NCBI GenBank assembly: GCA_013416795.1 | Contig: RQSC01000523.1 | Span: 267,435 to 315,754 of the forward strand | From: Prasinococcaceae sp. CCMP 1430 | Lineage: Eukaryota; Prasinodermophyta; Palmophyllophyceae; Prasinococcales; Prasinococcaceae | DNA length: 48,320 bases | Direction of reading: 5' to 3' | Shown here: positions 10,156 through 19,679 of the stretch, in pieces | Layout: each line of letters begins with the position of its first letter | How positions within the stretch are numbered: the first letter of the stretch is position 1 | The notes under the pieces: generated by a model | Databases searched by the model: none | What the model was told of the DNA's origin: nothing | What the model saw: the letters and a program-made list of their open reading frames with translations, nothing else | Translations under genes and position numbers: made by a program

Positions 10156-11475
10156 CACCGCCGCTGCTGCTCTCTGGGCCTGCCTCTCTCTTTGTGCGCG
10201 CGTGCGCAGTACAACCTCCCTGTGGCAGTGTGGCTCCCTGAGGCGTTCCCCGCTGAACCCCCGGCGTGCTTTCTGGTTCCCGCGCCGACGATGCTCATCA
10301 AGCCGCGGCACTCATGCGTGGACAGCATGGGCCACTGCGTGACGCCCTACATCCTGAATTGGATGGCCAACGCGTCGAACATTGTCGACATGCTCCATTC
10401 GATGAACATCGCGTTCGGCTCGGATCCGCCGCTGTACACAATGCCGCAAGGGCGGGCACCGCGGGACCGTCCACCGCAGGATGCGCACGCGCAGCTCACG
10501 CATGTGTATGCCAGACGTAGCGCAGGCTACGTCGAGACTGCCGCGAATGGCCACGGTGACGGTCACGCGCACATACAGCACCCCCAGGCAACGTACACCG
10601 TCCCGCAGGCGTCATTCATCGACCCTCCGCAGCATGTGCAGCCGCCGCCGCAACCGCCGCCGTCTCAGTATCAGCACCAAGACCAACACTATCAGGCATC
10701 GCCACCGCAGCAGCAGCAGCAGCAGCAGCAGCAATCGCAGCAATCGCAGCAGGAAGAGCAGCAGCACGCTTTCGCACCTGGGCAGCAGCAGTACAGAAAT
10801 CCGATGCAGCCAGGTTCTCCGCGCTCGAGATTCACACAACACAGCGTCCCCGTCGCTGGCGTGGCTACTTTACCCGCGGCGGTGGCAATGACAGCCTCCT
10901 CTTCCGAGGCAGTGCCCAGCGCCACAGCCTCGGCGTCGGCGGATCGCAGCGCGGGTCCGATGGCCGCGTTTCGCACCAGTGCCATAGCCGAGCTCACCGC
11001 CAAGCTCAGAGCCGCGCTGCAGGCCGACAGCACCGCGTTCGCCGTCGAGTACGACAGGACGCTCGCGAAACAGCGAAGCTTGCAGGAGCGCGGGCAGGCG
11101 ATACGATCGATGGCGACCGCGCTTGCGGAGGAAAGGACGGGGCTCGAGACCGCCGTTGGGGCCCTGCATGCTCACGCGCGCGAGGTGAACGGCTGGCTTG
11201 AGCAGCACGGCAAAGCGGCCGCTGAGGCCAGCCGCAGCATTTCTGTGGATGAGCTCGTTGTGGGTGCCAGCCCGCGCGACGACCAGGTGGCGCGTGCCGC
11301 CGCGGACGACGCGGCGGTGGAAGACACGCTGTATGCGCTGGATGACATGCTCGCACGCGGCAGGCTACCCTTCGACAACTACATGAAGCGCGTACGCAGC
11401 CTGTGTAGGGAGCAGTTCACAGCGAGGGAGACCGCGCGTAGGGTGATGGCCGCTGAGCGCTACGGCGAGTCGTGA
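9781..11475 (+). CDS. VPS23: ESCRT-I subunit VPS23/TSG101 (ELC-like)
   Basis: Two exons, 9781-10017 and 10210-11475, joined in phase 0 (AAG/GTGTGC ... GCGCAG/TAC), giving 500 residues. The joint restores the UEV core: GNK then YNLPVAVWLPEAFP, MLIKPRHSCVDSMGH, YILNWMANASNIVDML and DPPLY, as in TSG101. UEV domains bind ubiquitin and PTAP-type peptides without E2 activity. A long Pro/Gln linker (residues ~175-270) includes a CAG-encoded polyQ run at ~10709-10732. A coiled-coil stalk follows, and the C-terminal steadiness box (VEDTLYALDDMLARGRLPFD) assembles ESCRT-I. The protein sorts ubiquitinated cargo at endosomes and acts in cytokinesis. Confidence 0.93.
10118..10154 (+). repeat. (GCT)n microsatellite inside the VPS23 intron
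   Basis: Uninterrupted GCT/CTG repeat, about 12 units, in the 192-nt intron at 10018-10209. It sits in the same gene as an exonic CAG run. Confidence 0.9.
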
Positions 11476-11661
11476 GCCCCTCGGCACCGGCCCACGTGCT
11501 CGCGGCCGCCCCGTGCCTGTGGCGATGCCAAACCTGTACACATTTGTTCTTTCCACTGTACAGTACGACCTTGTTCCTACATAAGTTACAACGGGCAGCG
11601 GCAGCTGGCACTCGCAGCACCTAGGCGCCACGTAGCGAGCGCGTGCGCACTCGGACGAGGC

Positions 11662-12620
11662 CTAGTCCATCGTGCTGGGGTCCACCGGCATGAGGGTGCA
11701 TCCCTTCGCGCGCAGCGCCTCCGGCGGAGCTGCAGGCCGCGCCTCGTCCCACGGGCCACTGATGGTGCGCTTGTGGGGATGCAGAGTCACCAGCAGCAAG
11801 GGGCACGCCACGCCGATGGCCAGTACGACGGCTGCCGGACGAAGCGAAAGGGGCGCCGGCGCGTCAGCGTGTGCAGCTGCGCGCCGACGGCGAGCTGCGG
11901 GCACACAAATGCGCGCGCGCGCACGCGGGTCTCACCAACATGGAGCGCAGCCGCCCAAGGTGACACAGCCCGCCAGAGCGCGACAGCAGTCGCTGCCGCG
12001 GAGGCGTACGACGCGGCAAAGTGTGTGCGCTCGCCACGGAGTCGTAGCTTGCGCCGCGCGCGAGGCGCAAGCAACACTGCCGCGAGTGCCAACATCAAGA
12101 AGGATCCCACGCGCGAGCCGCGGGGGTCCAGCCGGCTAGCGAGCAGCAACGCAGCTGCGGTACCAGCCGACGCCGACGCGCTGCGCTGAACGGGGTCAGG
12201 GTGCGACCGCTGTGCGCGTGCCAGCATGCGAGCGCGTTCTTTAGGGCTGCTCGCGTGCTCGCCGCTGCCACCCACGCCGTGTGTACCCACTGCATACGCG
12301 CCGTAGTCGTCCAGCGCCACGTGCAGCAGCAGCAGCGCGCCCGCGCAGACCAACAGCGTATCATCGGATATGGACGCCGCGAGCGTGCTCAGGGCGGGTG
12401 CAATCACGAAGACCGCACCCGCAAGACCACCTGCATACAGCCCGGTGGCGAGAGGCGCGAGCGAGCGCGGCAGCGTGCCACCCGTGCCGTGCAGGGCGGT
12501 GCTCGTCATGGGCACCTGCTTGCGCTCGCGTGGGCAAGCGGCGCCGACGGCAGTGAGCGCGAGCAGCGCGCCAAGCGCCGCGTGCAGGGCGCGCGCATCC
12601 GCCCCCGGCCCGCCCGCCAT
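11662..12620 (-). CDS. PIGC: PIG-C/GPI2, subunit of GPI GlcNAc transferase (amino terminus missing)
   Basis: The GPI-GnT complex adds GlcNAc to phosphatidylinositol on the cytosolic face of the ER, the first step of GPI-anchor synthesis. Two exons: 12620-11936 and 11831-11662. They join in phase 1 across a 104-nt intron (GTTG/GTGAGA ... CCGGCAG/CC). Family signatures are SISDDTLLVCAGALLLLHVALDDYGA, here seen as SDDT and DYGA, then LASRL and the C-terminal HPHKRTISGPWDEA, matching the conserved HGPWDEA end. Several hydrophobic helices are visible. The usual start (W.KVLY..QPFPDNY) is absent. The first in-frame ATG is 12618-12620, and only ~160 nt, with an ambiguous base at 12709, separate this from the next gene. 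Confidence 0.85.
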
Positions 12621-12783
12621 CGCGTCAGCGGCCGCGGCGGCCACAGCCGCCGCGCTCGACCACGTGCTCGTCACGCACGCCGCACCGGCAGCCGCCCGCC
12701 CCCAGCTGCNCGCATCATCTCGACGAGTTGCCTGGAAAGGGGTGGGGGGTGGGAGGGGGAGGGAAGGGGGGACGCCCGCGTGC

Positions 12784-13194
12784 TCACAGAGTGGCGAGCC
12801 CCTCCTCGTCGCGGAAGTTGGTGAAGCGGTTGGCCATCTGCCGCCGCCGGCGCTCTCGCGAGCGCCGCATGCACGCGTACGCGACGTACACGGACGCGCC
12901 GATGGCGAGCAGGACTGCGGCCACGAGCGCCGAGTACAGCAGCACCGAGCTGTCCGTGTCTGTGGAGGCGTCCTTCGGGTCCGACGGTGGGGGCGGCGAT
13001 GGAGCGGGCGGCGCAGACGGTGTGGAATTTGCAGGCGGTGAGGGCGTCTCGGGCGGTGAGGGTGGCGTCGAAGGTGAAGGAGGTGTTAGGGGAGGAGGCG
13101 GCTGCGCTGGCGGCGCCGTCGTGTTGGGGGCTGGCGCGGGCGCGGCCGCCGCGCCCTCTCCGCTGCCCGCCACCCCACCACCGGGCGCGCTCAT
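12784..13194 (-). CDS. Proline-rich single-pass membrane protein, unidentified
   Basis: 136 residues from ATG 13192-13194. An extracellular-type Pro/Ser/Thr stalk (PPPPLTPPSPSTPPSPPETP) with NTT and NST sequons is followed by one membrane helix (LLYSALVAAVLLAIGASVYVA) and a short basic cytosolic tail (RRSRERRRR) ending in RDEEGLATL. The stalk is like hydroxyproline-rich algal wall proteins. No signal peptide is visible, so this may be the last exon of a longer type I protein. I do not recognise a family. The stop lies just upstream of the PIG-C gene on the same strand. Confidence 0.5.
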   Translation of the reverse strand: MSAPGGGVAGSGEGAAAAPAPAPNTTAPPAQPPPPLTPPSPSTPPSPPETPSPPANSTPSAPPAPSPPPPSDPKDASTDTDSSVLLYSALVAAVLLAIGASVYVAYACMRRSRERRRRQMANRFTNFRDEEGLATL

Positions 13195-13334
13195 CGGCAC
13201 TCCCGTGCCGCACCCACCGCCCCCGCCCGCCCCGCCCGCGCCCCACGCCGCCCGTGTGGCGCCCGGCGCTTCCTGTCAGCAGGCCCGGTGGCGTGCTGCT
13301 ACTGCTGGCGCTGCCAGGTGGGTTCCGGTTCAAG

Positions 13335-13479
13335 GCGAAAAAACAGAGTTTGGGTTTAATTACCAAGTATGGAGACACCGTGGGTATGTTTGATCATGAT
13401 ATAGATGTACTATCGAATGTGGATCGTACATCGGGAATATGGTTGTCATAGGCTATTAGGAGGCCCGTTTAGGGTTTGG
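13335..13479. promoter_or_regulatory. AT-rich promoter patch with telobox-like element
   Basis: A sharply AT-richer stretch (13335-13450) lies between the divergent starts at 13194 and 13485. It ends in TTTAGGGTTTGG at 13468-13479, six bases before the ATG of the DUF1825 gene. This resembles the plant telobox (AAACCCTAA), an element common near starts of plant translation and growth genes. Confidence 0.45.
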
Positions 13480-13484
13480 ATTTG

Positions 13485-14743
13485 ATGCGGGCGCGAGCGC
13501 GGGCCTGCCACACTCAGTGCAGCGGCGCGGCGCAGTCGATGGCGATGGCGGCGGCTGCCCCATGCGCCGCCGCGGCGGCCAGGCGCACGCGCCCAGGCGT
13601 AGCACGGGGCCACGACGGCGGCGGCGGCGGCGGCGAGCCGGGGCGGGATGGCGACGACAGTGAGACGCTGCGCGTGTCCGCCGACGACCTCGAGTGGGAC
13701 GCAGGCGTGCTCGCGTCGCCCACCGTCGCAGGCGAGGGCGCGGCGCTCGCCGAGGAGTGGGCGTCGCTTACTGCTATGCAACTTTCATACCCATCGTTCG
13801 ACTCGACCGGCAAGCGCATGTACATAGAGCAGCTCGAGGATGTGCTCGAGAGGCTGCAGGTACGTGCGAGCACCGTGTGTGGCGTTGAGGACGCGGCGCA
13901 GTGCCATCAGTCCGAGCGTGCCCGCAGTCGCGTGCGCGCGCTAACTCATGAGCGCACGCGCGCGGAACGCCCCCTTTTCGCGCGCGGTACATTACTGGCG
14001 TGTCGTCACTCCTCGCCAGCTCTTCGTCAAGCGGTACGAGCTTGCGTCCGAAACGGACGAGCATGCTGCTGCCGAGATCGCCAAAGTCGAGGCCGTGCTC
14101 TCGGAAGCAGGCCTCACGTTCGAGAGCGCGCAGGTGCGTGATGGCGTCTCTCAGATGCCTGACATGCGCTTTCCTCATGCGGCTCTCCTCTCTTTTCTCT
14201 CACTTTCATGCGCGGTGCGCTGCTATGCTAGTGGACGCTGACGGAAGTACACATGCTCTGCTGTGCATGCGCGCATGTATATGTTCGTGCGGACACGATG
14301 CACACCGGAGAGCGCAGGCGGCATTCCGCGAGAACGTGGGGCTCATGCGCGAGCTGCTCGAGCGAGAGGAGCGGCTCGGCGCGGGCGCGGCGAGCGTGGC
14401 CACAGCAGAGGCCGAAGCGGCAGCCGCGGCGCGCGCAGAGCGCGATGGGAGCAGCCCCGAGGACAGCAAGAATCGTGGAGCCAGCAGCAGCAGCGGTGGT
14501 TGGACGCCGCGCATGCCGGACATGGCGGCCATGATGGCCGACCCCGCCGTGCTCGCGTGCCTTGAGGACCCCTCCGTGCTCGCCAAAATGCAGGAGGTTC
14601 TGCAGGATCCCGACGCGATGCTCAAGCACGGCAACGACCCCAAAATCGTCAAGCTGATCGAGACGATCTGGGGGAGCCAGTGGCAGGAGGAGCTCGCGCG
14701 GAGAAACGCCGCGGGTGGGGGCAGTGCGCCGGAGGGGCGCTGA
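13485..14743 (+). CDS. DUF1825 domain fused to STI1-like domain, probably plastid
   Basis: Three exons, 13485-13859, 14020-14133 and 14318-14743, all phase 0 (CAG/GTACGT, CCAG, CAG/GTGCGT, GCAG), giving 304 residues. After an Ala/Arg-rich leader the middle reads YPSFDSTGKRMYIEQLEDVL, then LFVKRYELASETDEHA and LMRELLEREERL. This matches cyanobacterial DUF1825 (YGKFDREGKKLFIEQME... FMKRFELSED), a short plastid-lineage family of unknown function. The C-terminus is different: MADPAVLACLEDPSVLAKMQ, then DPDAMLKHGNDPKIVKLIETI, is an STI1/DP2-like helical module used by chaperone adaptors. Splicing is well supported because each junction falls inside the conserved domain without disturbing it. Start choice (13485 against a later ATG at 13542) is uncertain. 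Confidence 0.8.
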
Positions 14744-14830
14744 AAAGAGCATTGCGGTGATTCATTAAGCGATGATTTGTGCTGCGACGGCAGTGGCTCT
14801 CTAGAGCTAGCTGTAGAGAACTAGAGCTAG

Positions 14831-16525
14831 CTAGCCAGCTACATATGTCTTCAGCGGCAGCTTGAACGCCTCCTCAACGAGCTTAGTGCACAGCTCGCGC
14901 GCGCTGGCGCACATGCACAGCGCCGCCTCGAGCGAGGTGGCGCGTGCGCCGTGGCTGCCTTCCGGCGGCGGTTCGCACGAACAAGGCCGCCGCGGTGCGC
15001 ACTGAAAATGGCCCCGAAGAGAACCGTCAGAGTCCATCCCGCCGTCCGCCTGGTAGCCCGCTGCGAGCGTGAGCTGCGCCCCTCCGGGTCGCCAGAGCGG
15101 TGCGACGTAGCACACTTCATAGCGCGGCGCGCTAGGCAGGCCGCCCTGCCACCACATGGCACCCCCGTGTCGCGCCTGCCAGCCATCTGGTGGGAGCTCA
15201 TGCTCACGGAAGGCGCTCAGACTGTGCGAAAAGTCTTCGCCGAGGGACGCTACCACTGCATCGAGCTTCGCATGCGCCTCCGCTACGAGCTGATTGTCGA
15301 GCTCGAAGTAGCCGTCCAGGCCTCCCTCACGGCGCACACGCTCCTCGAAAGCGAATGCCTCCTTTGCCCCGTCTGAACTGAAGTGGTGCGCGTTGACGAC
15401 AGGTACGCTTACGTCTTCCACTGGTATGCCAGCGAGAAACGCGAGCGCAAGCAGGCCCTCGTCCTGCCGCTCCACAGGAATGGGAACGTCAATTAGGTCC
15501 AAGACGCGCCGCGCGTGGCGGAGCGTTGGCCCCTCGTACCGCTGCTCAGTCATGACGGTCAGCAGATCGAGCTCTTCCACTCCGGCGCCACCCCCTGTGT
15601 CGAGGGCGCGCCGTGCGCCACTGCCGACCGCATTGAATTCGCCGCCCGTGCTGGCGCCGCCTCGTCGGTTGGCGCGCTCGACTGCTGCGAGGAGCTCGGC
15701 GGCCGAGGGCATCTTCGCAGACCTCGCGGCCACCCAAATGGCAAGCTGCTTCGCCTGCGGGTCTGTTGGCGACCACTCCCATGGCGCGTCGTCGCACATG
15801 AAAGTCGGCAACGGCGCGCCAGGCGGGCGCTTTTGGAGGGCGTCACACAGCCCAAGCGCGTCGGTGAGCGGCTTGAGCCACGAGTGCCTGTGGCCGTCCC
15901 AGAAATTGGACCAGAAGAAGCGCACCGGATCACGGAAGAGACCCGCAACGACGACCCGCACGCCGGCGTCACGCAAGCGCGCGACTCCGGCCTCAAGGTC
16001 TGCGAACGTCGGTGAGACCATCTTGGCCGTGCGGTGGACCTCGTACACGATGCGAAGCGGTGCCTCTCGCACGGTCGCCTCCGCACTCGCACGCACTGCA
16101 GCGTCGACAACAGAATCCCATCCGGGGCAGTCGTGGGTTGCGTACGCTCCCTTGCCGAGCACGTCCAGCCGCTTGAAGAGCATGCTGAGGGTGGAGCCAC
16201 CCGCCTTGGGCGTATGTAGGACCACGATCACCGTCGGCACCGAGCGCGCGTCTGTCAAGAGCTGCCTGGTACCATCTGACGAGGCGGTGTCCGCGGGGAT
16301 GACCGAATGCGAGCCGTCGAGCAGGTGCGAGGCAGCCTCCGCTCGCGCCACGCTCGCGGCGGCGCCCCCGCCGACGGGACGCGCGCATGCGCAAGCGCAA
16401 GCGCACGCGAGCACGAGTGCGACCGCAGGCAGGTGCGCGCGCGGCTTTGAGCGCCCAGCCAAAGCCATCGTAGACGCCCAAGGCGCCTTACTCGACAAGA
16501 GGCTGCTCGCGCATACTGTGCGCAT
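14831..16525 (-). CDS. Membrane-anchored sulfotransferase
   Basis: 564 residues in one exon. Start is the first ATG at 16523-16525; a later ATG at 16466-16468 would put the hydrophobic segment (HLPAVALVLACACACACA) close to the N-terminus as a signal anchor. Type II Golgi topology is likely. PAPS-binding motifs are present: 5'-phosphosulfate loop HTPKAGGSTL (~residue 105) and 3'-phosphate motif FRDPVRFFWSNFW (~residue 200). The rest is divergent from heparan, galactose and carbohydrate sulfotransferases, so the acceptor is unknown; algal cell-surface polysaccharide is plausible. It converges with the DUF1825 gene, with 87 nt containing two TAGAGCTAGCT repeats between stops. Confidence 0.85.
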   Translation of the reverse strand: MRTVCASSLLSSKAPWASTMALAGRSKPRAHLPAVALVLACACACACARPVGGGAAASVARAEAASHLLDGSHSVIPADTASSDGTRQLLTDARSVPTVIVVLHTPKAGGSTLSMLFKRLDVLGKGAYATHDCPGWDSVVDAAVRASAEATVREAPLRIVYEVHRTAKMVSPTFADLEAGVARLRDAGVRVVVAGLFRDPVRFFWSNFWDGHRHSWLKPLTDALGLCDALQKRPPGAPLPTFMCDDAPWEWSPTDPQAKQLAIWVAARSAKMPSAAELLAAVERANRRGGASTGGEFNAVGSGARRALDTGGGAGVEELDLLTVMTEQRYEGPTLRHARRVLDLIDVPIPVERQDEGLLALAFLAGIPVEDVSVPVVNAHHFSSDGAKEAFAFEERVRREGGLDGYFELDNQLVAEAHAKLDAVVASLGEDFSHSLSAFREHELPPDGWQARHGGAMWWQGGLPSAPRYEVCYVAPLWRPGGAQLTLAAGYQADGGMDSDGSLRGHFQCAPRRPCSCEPPPEGSHGARATSLEAALCMCASARELCTKLVEEAFKLPLKTYVAG

Positions 16526-16812
16526 GCGCGCGTGCGCTCTGTGGCGCGCCAAAGAGAGCGCACAGCATTCGTGTCCTCACACACGCAGGTGGATCGGGGA
16601 GTCTGCGCCGGGTGGAAGGCGCCGATTGCGGTCGGCGCGCGCGCTTGTGAGGCGCCGCACAGGACACAAGGCTGGGCGCACTGGTGCATCAAACGCCGTG
16701 CCGGTGCGCCACTGTCGGCCGCGCTCGGCACGCGACGAGGGAGCACTCTATGCGGCAGTGTGTGCTGCGCTCTCCGCGCCAGTCTAACACATGGCCGGTT
16801 CAAACGCGTGCA

Positions 16813-18223
16813 TTACCCCTCCCGCCGGAACCACGCCTGCACCTGCTCGAGTGGCCCCTGCGCCTGCGGCACGTAGCGGTAGAGGCCATCGAGCAGGGGG
16901 GCGACGCGCCCGCCGACCTGCTGCCACATCTGCCTGTGGTAGAGGTACACGTTGCCGTCCTTGCAATGATAGCGCATGCGGAGAAGCTGCAGGTATATGA
17001 ACGCCGTGAGCGCCCGACGCAAACCGAAGGTGAAGATCTGCAGCGTAATGGTGAGCAGCAGGCCGACCTCGACCGTCGCGTTGAGCTGCAGTGCCTGACG
17101 CGTGTTGGCCTGCAAGAACGCCGCAGCGCGCACGCCGTGCGAGCTCCAGATCGGCAGGTGCGTGAGGCGCTTCTGCGCGTACGTCATGGCATTGTAGCAT
17201 GCGCACACGCACAGCGGCACCAAGGCCATCAGCAGCGGCTCACTGCCGAGGAACACCGTGCAGTACCACAAGTAAGAGAAGTTGTTCGTGCTGAGAACGC
17301 TCGGTAGCCACGCCTTGATGCCGTCTGCGGTCAGCTGCTTAGGCCTGCCCGCCTGCAGATACAGGCTCGAGCCGAAAGCCACCGCCGCTGCACGGCCGCC
17401 AGGCCAATGGCGCAGCATGCGGGGGGAGGCGCCAGGAGCACACGATGTCAGCACATCGTTGGTGTTTGCGCATGAACCAGAACCGGAGGAACGATGCAAG
17501 AGCAATGGAGCTTGCGCGCGCTGGTCGCCGCGCGTCGCGTCACCTCGCCGCACCTGTCGTGAGTGCCCAGTAGTACGACCTGTAGCCAAGCATCTTGAGG
17601 CCGACGAAAGGCACGAGGCCCAGGATGTAGATCGCTGCGCTGAGCAGCGTCATGCAATTCACGCTGAAAAAGAATTGTTGCCTATCCATCTGGCGTGCGT
17701 AGTCCATTGCCGCCGTCGCTGCGGGGAGCTTGGTGAGCGCAGCCTGTGCGGAAACGGCGACGGATGACAACTTCTCGGCAGCGGTAGCGGCGAGCTTAGT
17801 CGCCGCGTCAATGCCGGCGGAGAAGGCGCTGGTACTACCAGCGGTGGACGAGGCGGTGGGCTCAGACGCGGGATTAGTCCGCTCCTCCTGCTGCTGCGAT
17901 GCGGATTCTGCGCGTGGCGCCTCTTCCTTTGCTGCTGGTGCGGGCTCTTGCCTTTGCTCCTCTGCGCCAGCAGCTGCTGCCGCCGCCGCCGCCGCCGCCG
18001 CAGGCCGCTGCCGCGCGGCGGCCTGTGCCGGCGCGGCACCCGCCGTGGCAAGGTCAAAGTCGGCGTCGACATTCTTCTTGTACCACTTCGCCCGCAGCCG
18101 GTGCACGACCTTGGGCAGCTCCGCCGCGCTGACGTTGCTCAGGTCGAGCCTCGCGTAGTACGCCGCCCAGCGCGCGTCGCCGTCAAAGTCGTACGCGCCG
18201 AACGCCCCCGCGTCGGCCGACAT
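16813..18223 (-). CDS. TMEM33: TMEM33/UPF0121 family ER membrane protein
   Basis: Two exons, 18223-17554 and 17387-16813, joined in phase 1 (ACAG/GTGCGG ... GTGCAG/CGG), 414 residues. The join falls between MLGYRSYYWALTT and AAVAFGSSLYLQ. TMEM33 features are the central FLGSEPLLMALVPLCVCACYNAMTYAQKRL, a later VEVGLLLTITLQIFTFGL helix, then LLRMRY and the C-terminal helix. TMEM33 shapes ER tubules with reticulons and modulates the unfolded-protein response. This copy has an N-terminal extension of ~180 residues (Ala/Gln/Glu low complexity with an Ala run at ~17985-18000) that ordinary ~250-residue members lack. Start ATG 18221-18223. Confidence 0.85.
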
Positions 18224-18590
18224 CGCGCGCGTGGGATGGGTTTGGGTGGAGGGTCGCGCGCGCGGGCGAGGGGCCGAAGGCTTTCGGCTGGGTAGGCAGG
18301 GTCGAGGGGCGGGGGGCTGCCGCCACCTGCGCGCGGTGTGACGCCGCTGCCGGCTCCCGGCCGATCGCGATCGGCGCCCCCTCCTGAGAAAAAGAACACG
18401 AGAGCCGCGCGGCGAGTTGGCTCCTCGCGCGCACACCACGCGCGCGCGGGCGGGGGGAGGGAGCTCGGCCGGGCGGCCCTGCGACCCAAACGCGCGCAGG
18501 CCCGCCACCCCAACCCCACCACCCCGACGCCTGCCCGCCGTTGCCGGCGCGCGACGCCTCCGCTCCCCCCCCTCCCCTCCCATCGCTCAC
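18224..18590. other. GC-rich spacer upstream of TMEM33
   Basis: 367 nt between the TMEM33 start and the donor of the SNF2 exon. Frames are open only because of composition. I see no conserved motif, and no later exon of the helicase. Confidence 0.4.
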
Positions 18591-19116
18591 CAACGACATA
18601 GTGCCATAGTCCTGTGACCCCATCCTCCTTTAGCTCCACGGCGTCCACGTGCCTGTCGACGTCGAAGGCGGTCAGCCAGACGGCGGTGACGGGCCGCGGC
18701 GCGCCGATGCGGTGCACGCGGTCCTCCGCCTGCGCGGCGTCGCCCGGCGCCCACGGCCGGTCGACCAGCACGACGTCGCTGGCGGCCGTGAGCGTGAGGC
18801 CCACGCCGCCCGCGCCGAAGGTGCACACGATCGCCCGCGCGCCGCCGCCCTCGCGCTGGAAGGCGTCCACCGCCCGCTGGCGCTCCGCGGCGGCCTGCCC
18901 GCCCACCACCGCGTGGCACTCGGCGCCGGCCGCGGCGAGCCCCGCGCGGAGCGCGTCGACCGTGTCCAGGAAGGCGGCGAAGACCACCACGCTGCGCCCC
19001 TGCTGGAGGAGCTCCTCGCACACGCCGAGCGCGGCGCCCACCTTGGCGAGGCTCGCCGCGCGGCGCACGGCGGAGAGCAGCGCGAGCGCGTCGCCGCCGC
19101 CGGCGAGGAGAACGAG
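18591..19116 (-). CDS. SNF2-family helicase, single C-terminal exon
   Basis: Encodes only the second RecA lobe of a SNF2/SWI2 ATPase: LRxAASLAKV-like start (VRRAASLAKVGAALGVCEEL), motif IV SVVVFAAFLDTVDAL, motif V-like AIVCTFGAGGVGLTLTAASD, VVLVDRPWAPGDAAQAEDR, and motif VI DRVHRIG. Such proteins remodel chromatin or anneal DNA; the short C-lobe linker recalls SMARCAL1/ZRANB3-type members but this is a guess. The exon is bounded by an acceptor (CGTGCAG at 19122-19117) and a donor (GTTG/GTGAGC at 18591). The first RecA lobe with Walker A and DExH is absent from the neighbourhood on this strand, so the gene is a fragment. Confidence 0.8.
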
Positions 19117-19311
19117 CTGCACGCGGCGGGCGCGGCGCGGCCGGTGAAGCTCTCCAAGGAGGCGTCGGCGGCGATGGCCGAGGTCATCGTGAGCTTTGCG
19201 CGAGAGGCGGTGCACCGGCCGCTCAAGGAGGCCGCGTTCGATGGCGAGGGCCAGGCCACGCAGGACCACGTCGAGCGATGCCTGCCGCAGCTGCTGCTGG
19301 ATTTTGCTTGA
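19117..19311 (+). CDS. CENPX: CENP-X/MHF2 histone-fold protein, terminal exon
   Basis: The exon ends DHVERCLPQLLLDFA, the hallmark C-terminus of CENP-X (…EKVLPQLLLDF), preceded by VKLSKEASAAMAEVIVSFAR, which fits the first histone-fold helix. CENP-X pairs with CENP-S in kinetochores and in the FANCM-MHF DNA repair clamp. 64 residues from a possible acceptor (AACGAG at 19111-19116) to TGA; whole CENP-X is ~80 residues, so only the first ~20 are missing. No in-frame ATG lies nearby upstream: the frame there is antisense to the helicase exon. The 5' exon is not found. Confidence 0.75.
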   Translation: MHAAGAARPVKLSKEASAAMAEVIVSFAREAVHRPLKEAAFDGEGQATQDHVERCLPQLLLDFA

Positions 19312-19679
19312 CACTCCCGAATTGTAACATGTGTGACCAGTAGCGAATGTACGAGGCGGAAGGCAGCGTCGCCAGCGCGTGGCCACCGCGCTCGCAGCTG
19401 CGCAAGATGTGCCTGAGACGCCAGAGCGCGCACATGCGCCCACCTTGCCGCGAGCACGATGCGCAAGCGCGCGCCCAGTCATGCCAGGCTGCCCACCGGG
19501 AAGAAAACATGCCCACGCACAAAAAATCGGCAACGCCGGCCGCCTCTTACAGAGCGCGCGTGCACTCAGTGAGCACCAGCTTGCTAGCGGCGGGGTGCGT
19601 GCGCGCGGGCAGCGCTGCTCACGGCGTGGCCACGCAACGGCGCGTGGCGCACGGCATGGCGAGGCAGGTCCACGCCCCT
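19312..19679. other. Spacer between CENP-X and small membrane-protein gene
   Basis: 368 nt between two convergent stops. It includes two long, compositionally biased frames and no recognised motif. No polyadenylation signal of animal type is evident. Confidence 0.4.

Noticed and set aside
14800-14840. TAGAGCTAGCT direct repeats as a possible transposon footprint
   Set aside because: Only two short copies in a 3' region, with no longer element around them.
18649-19116. Long plus-strand frame leading into CENP-X
   Set aside because: It is antisense to the conserved SNF2 lobe and has no CENP-X-like residues; openness comes from GC-rich composition.
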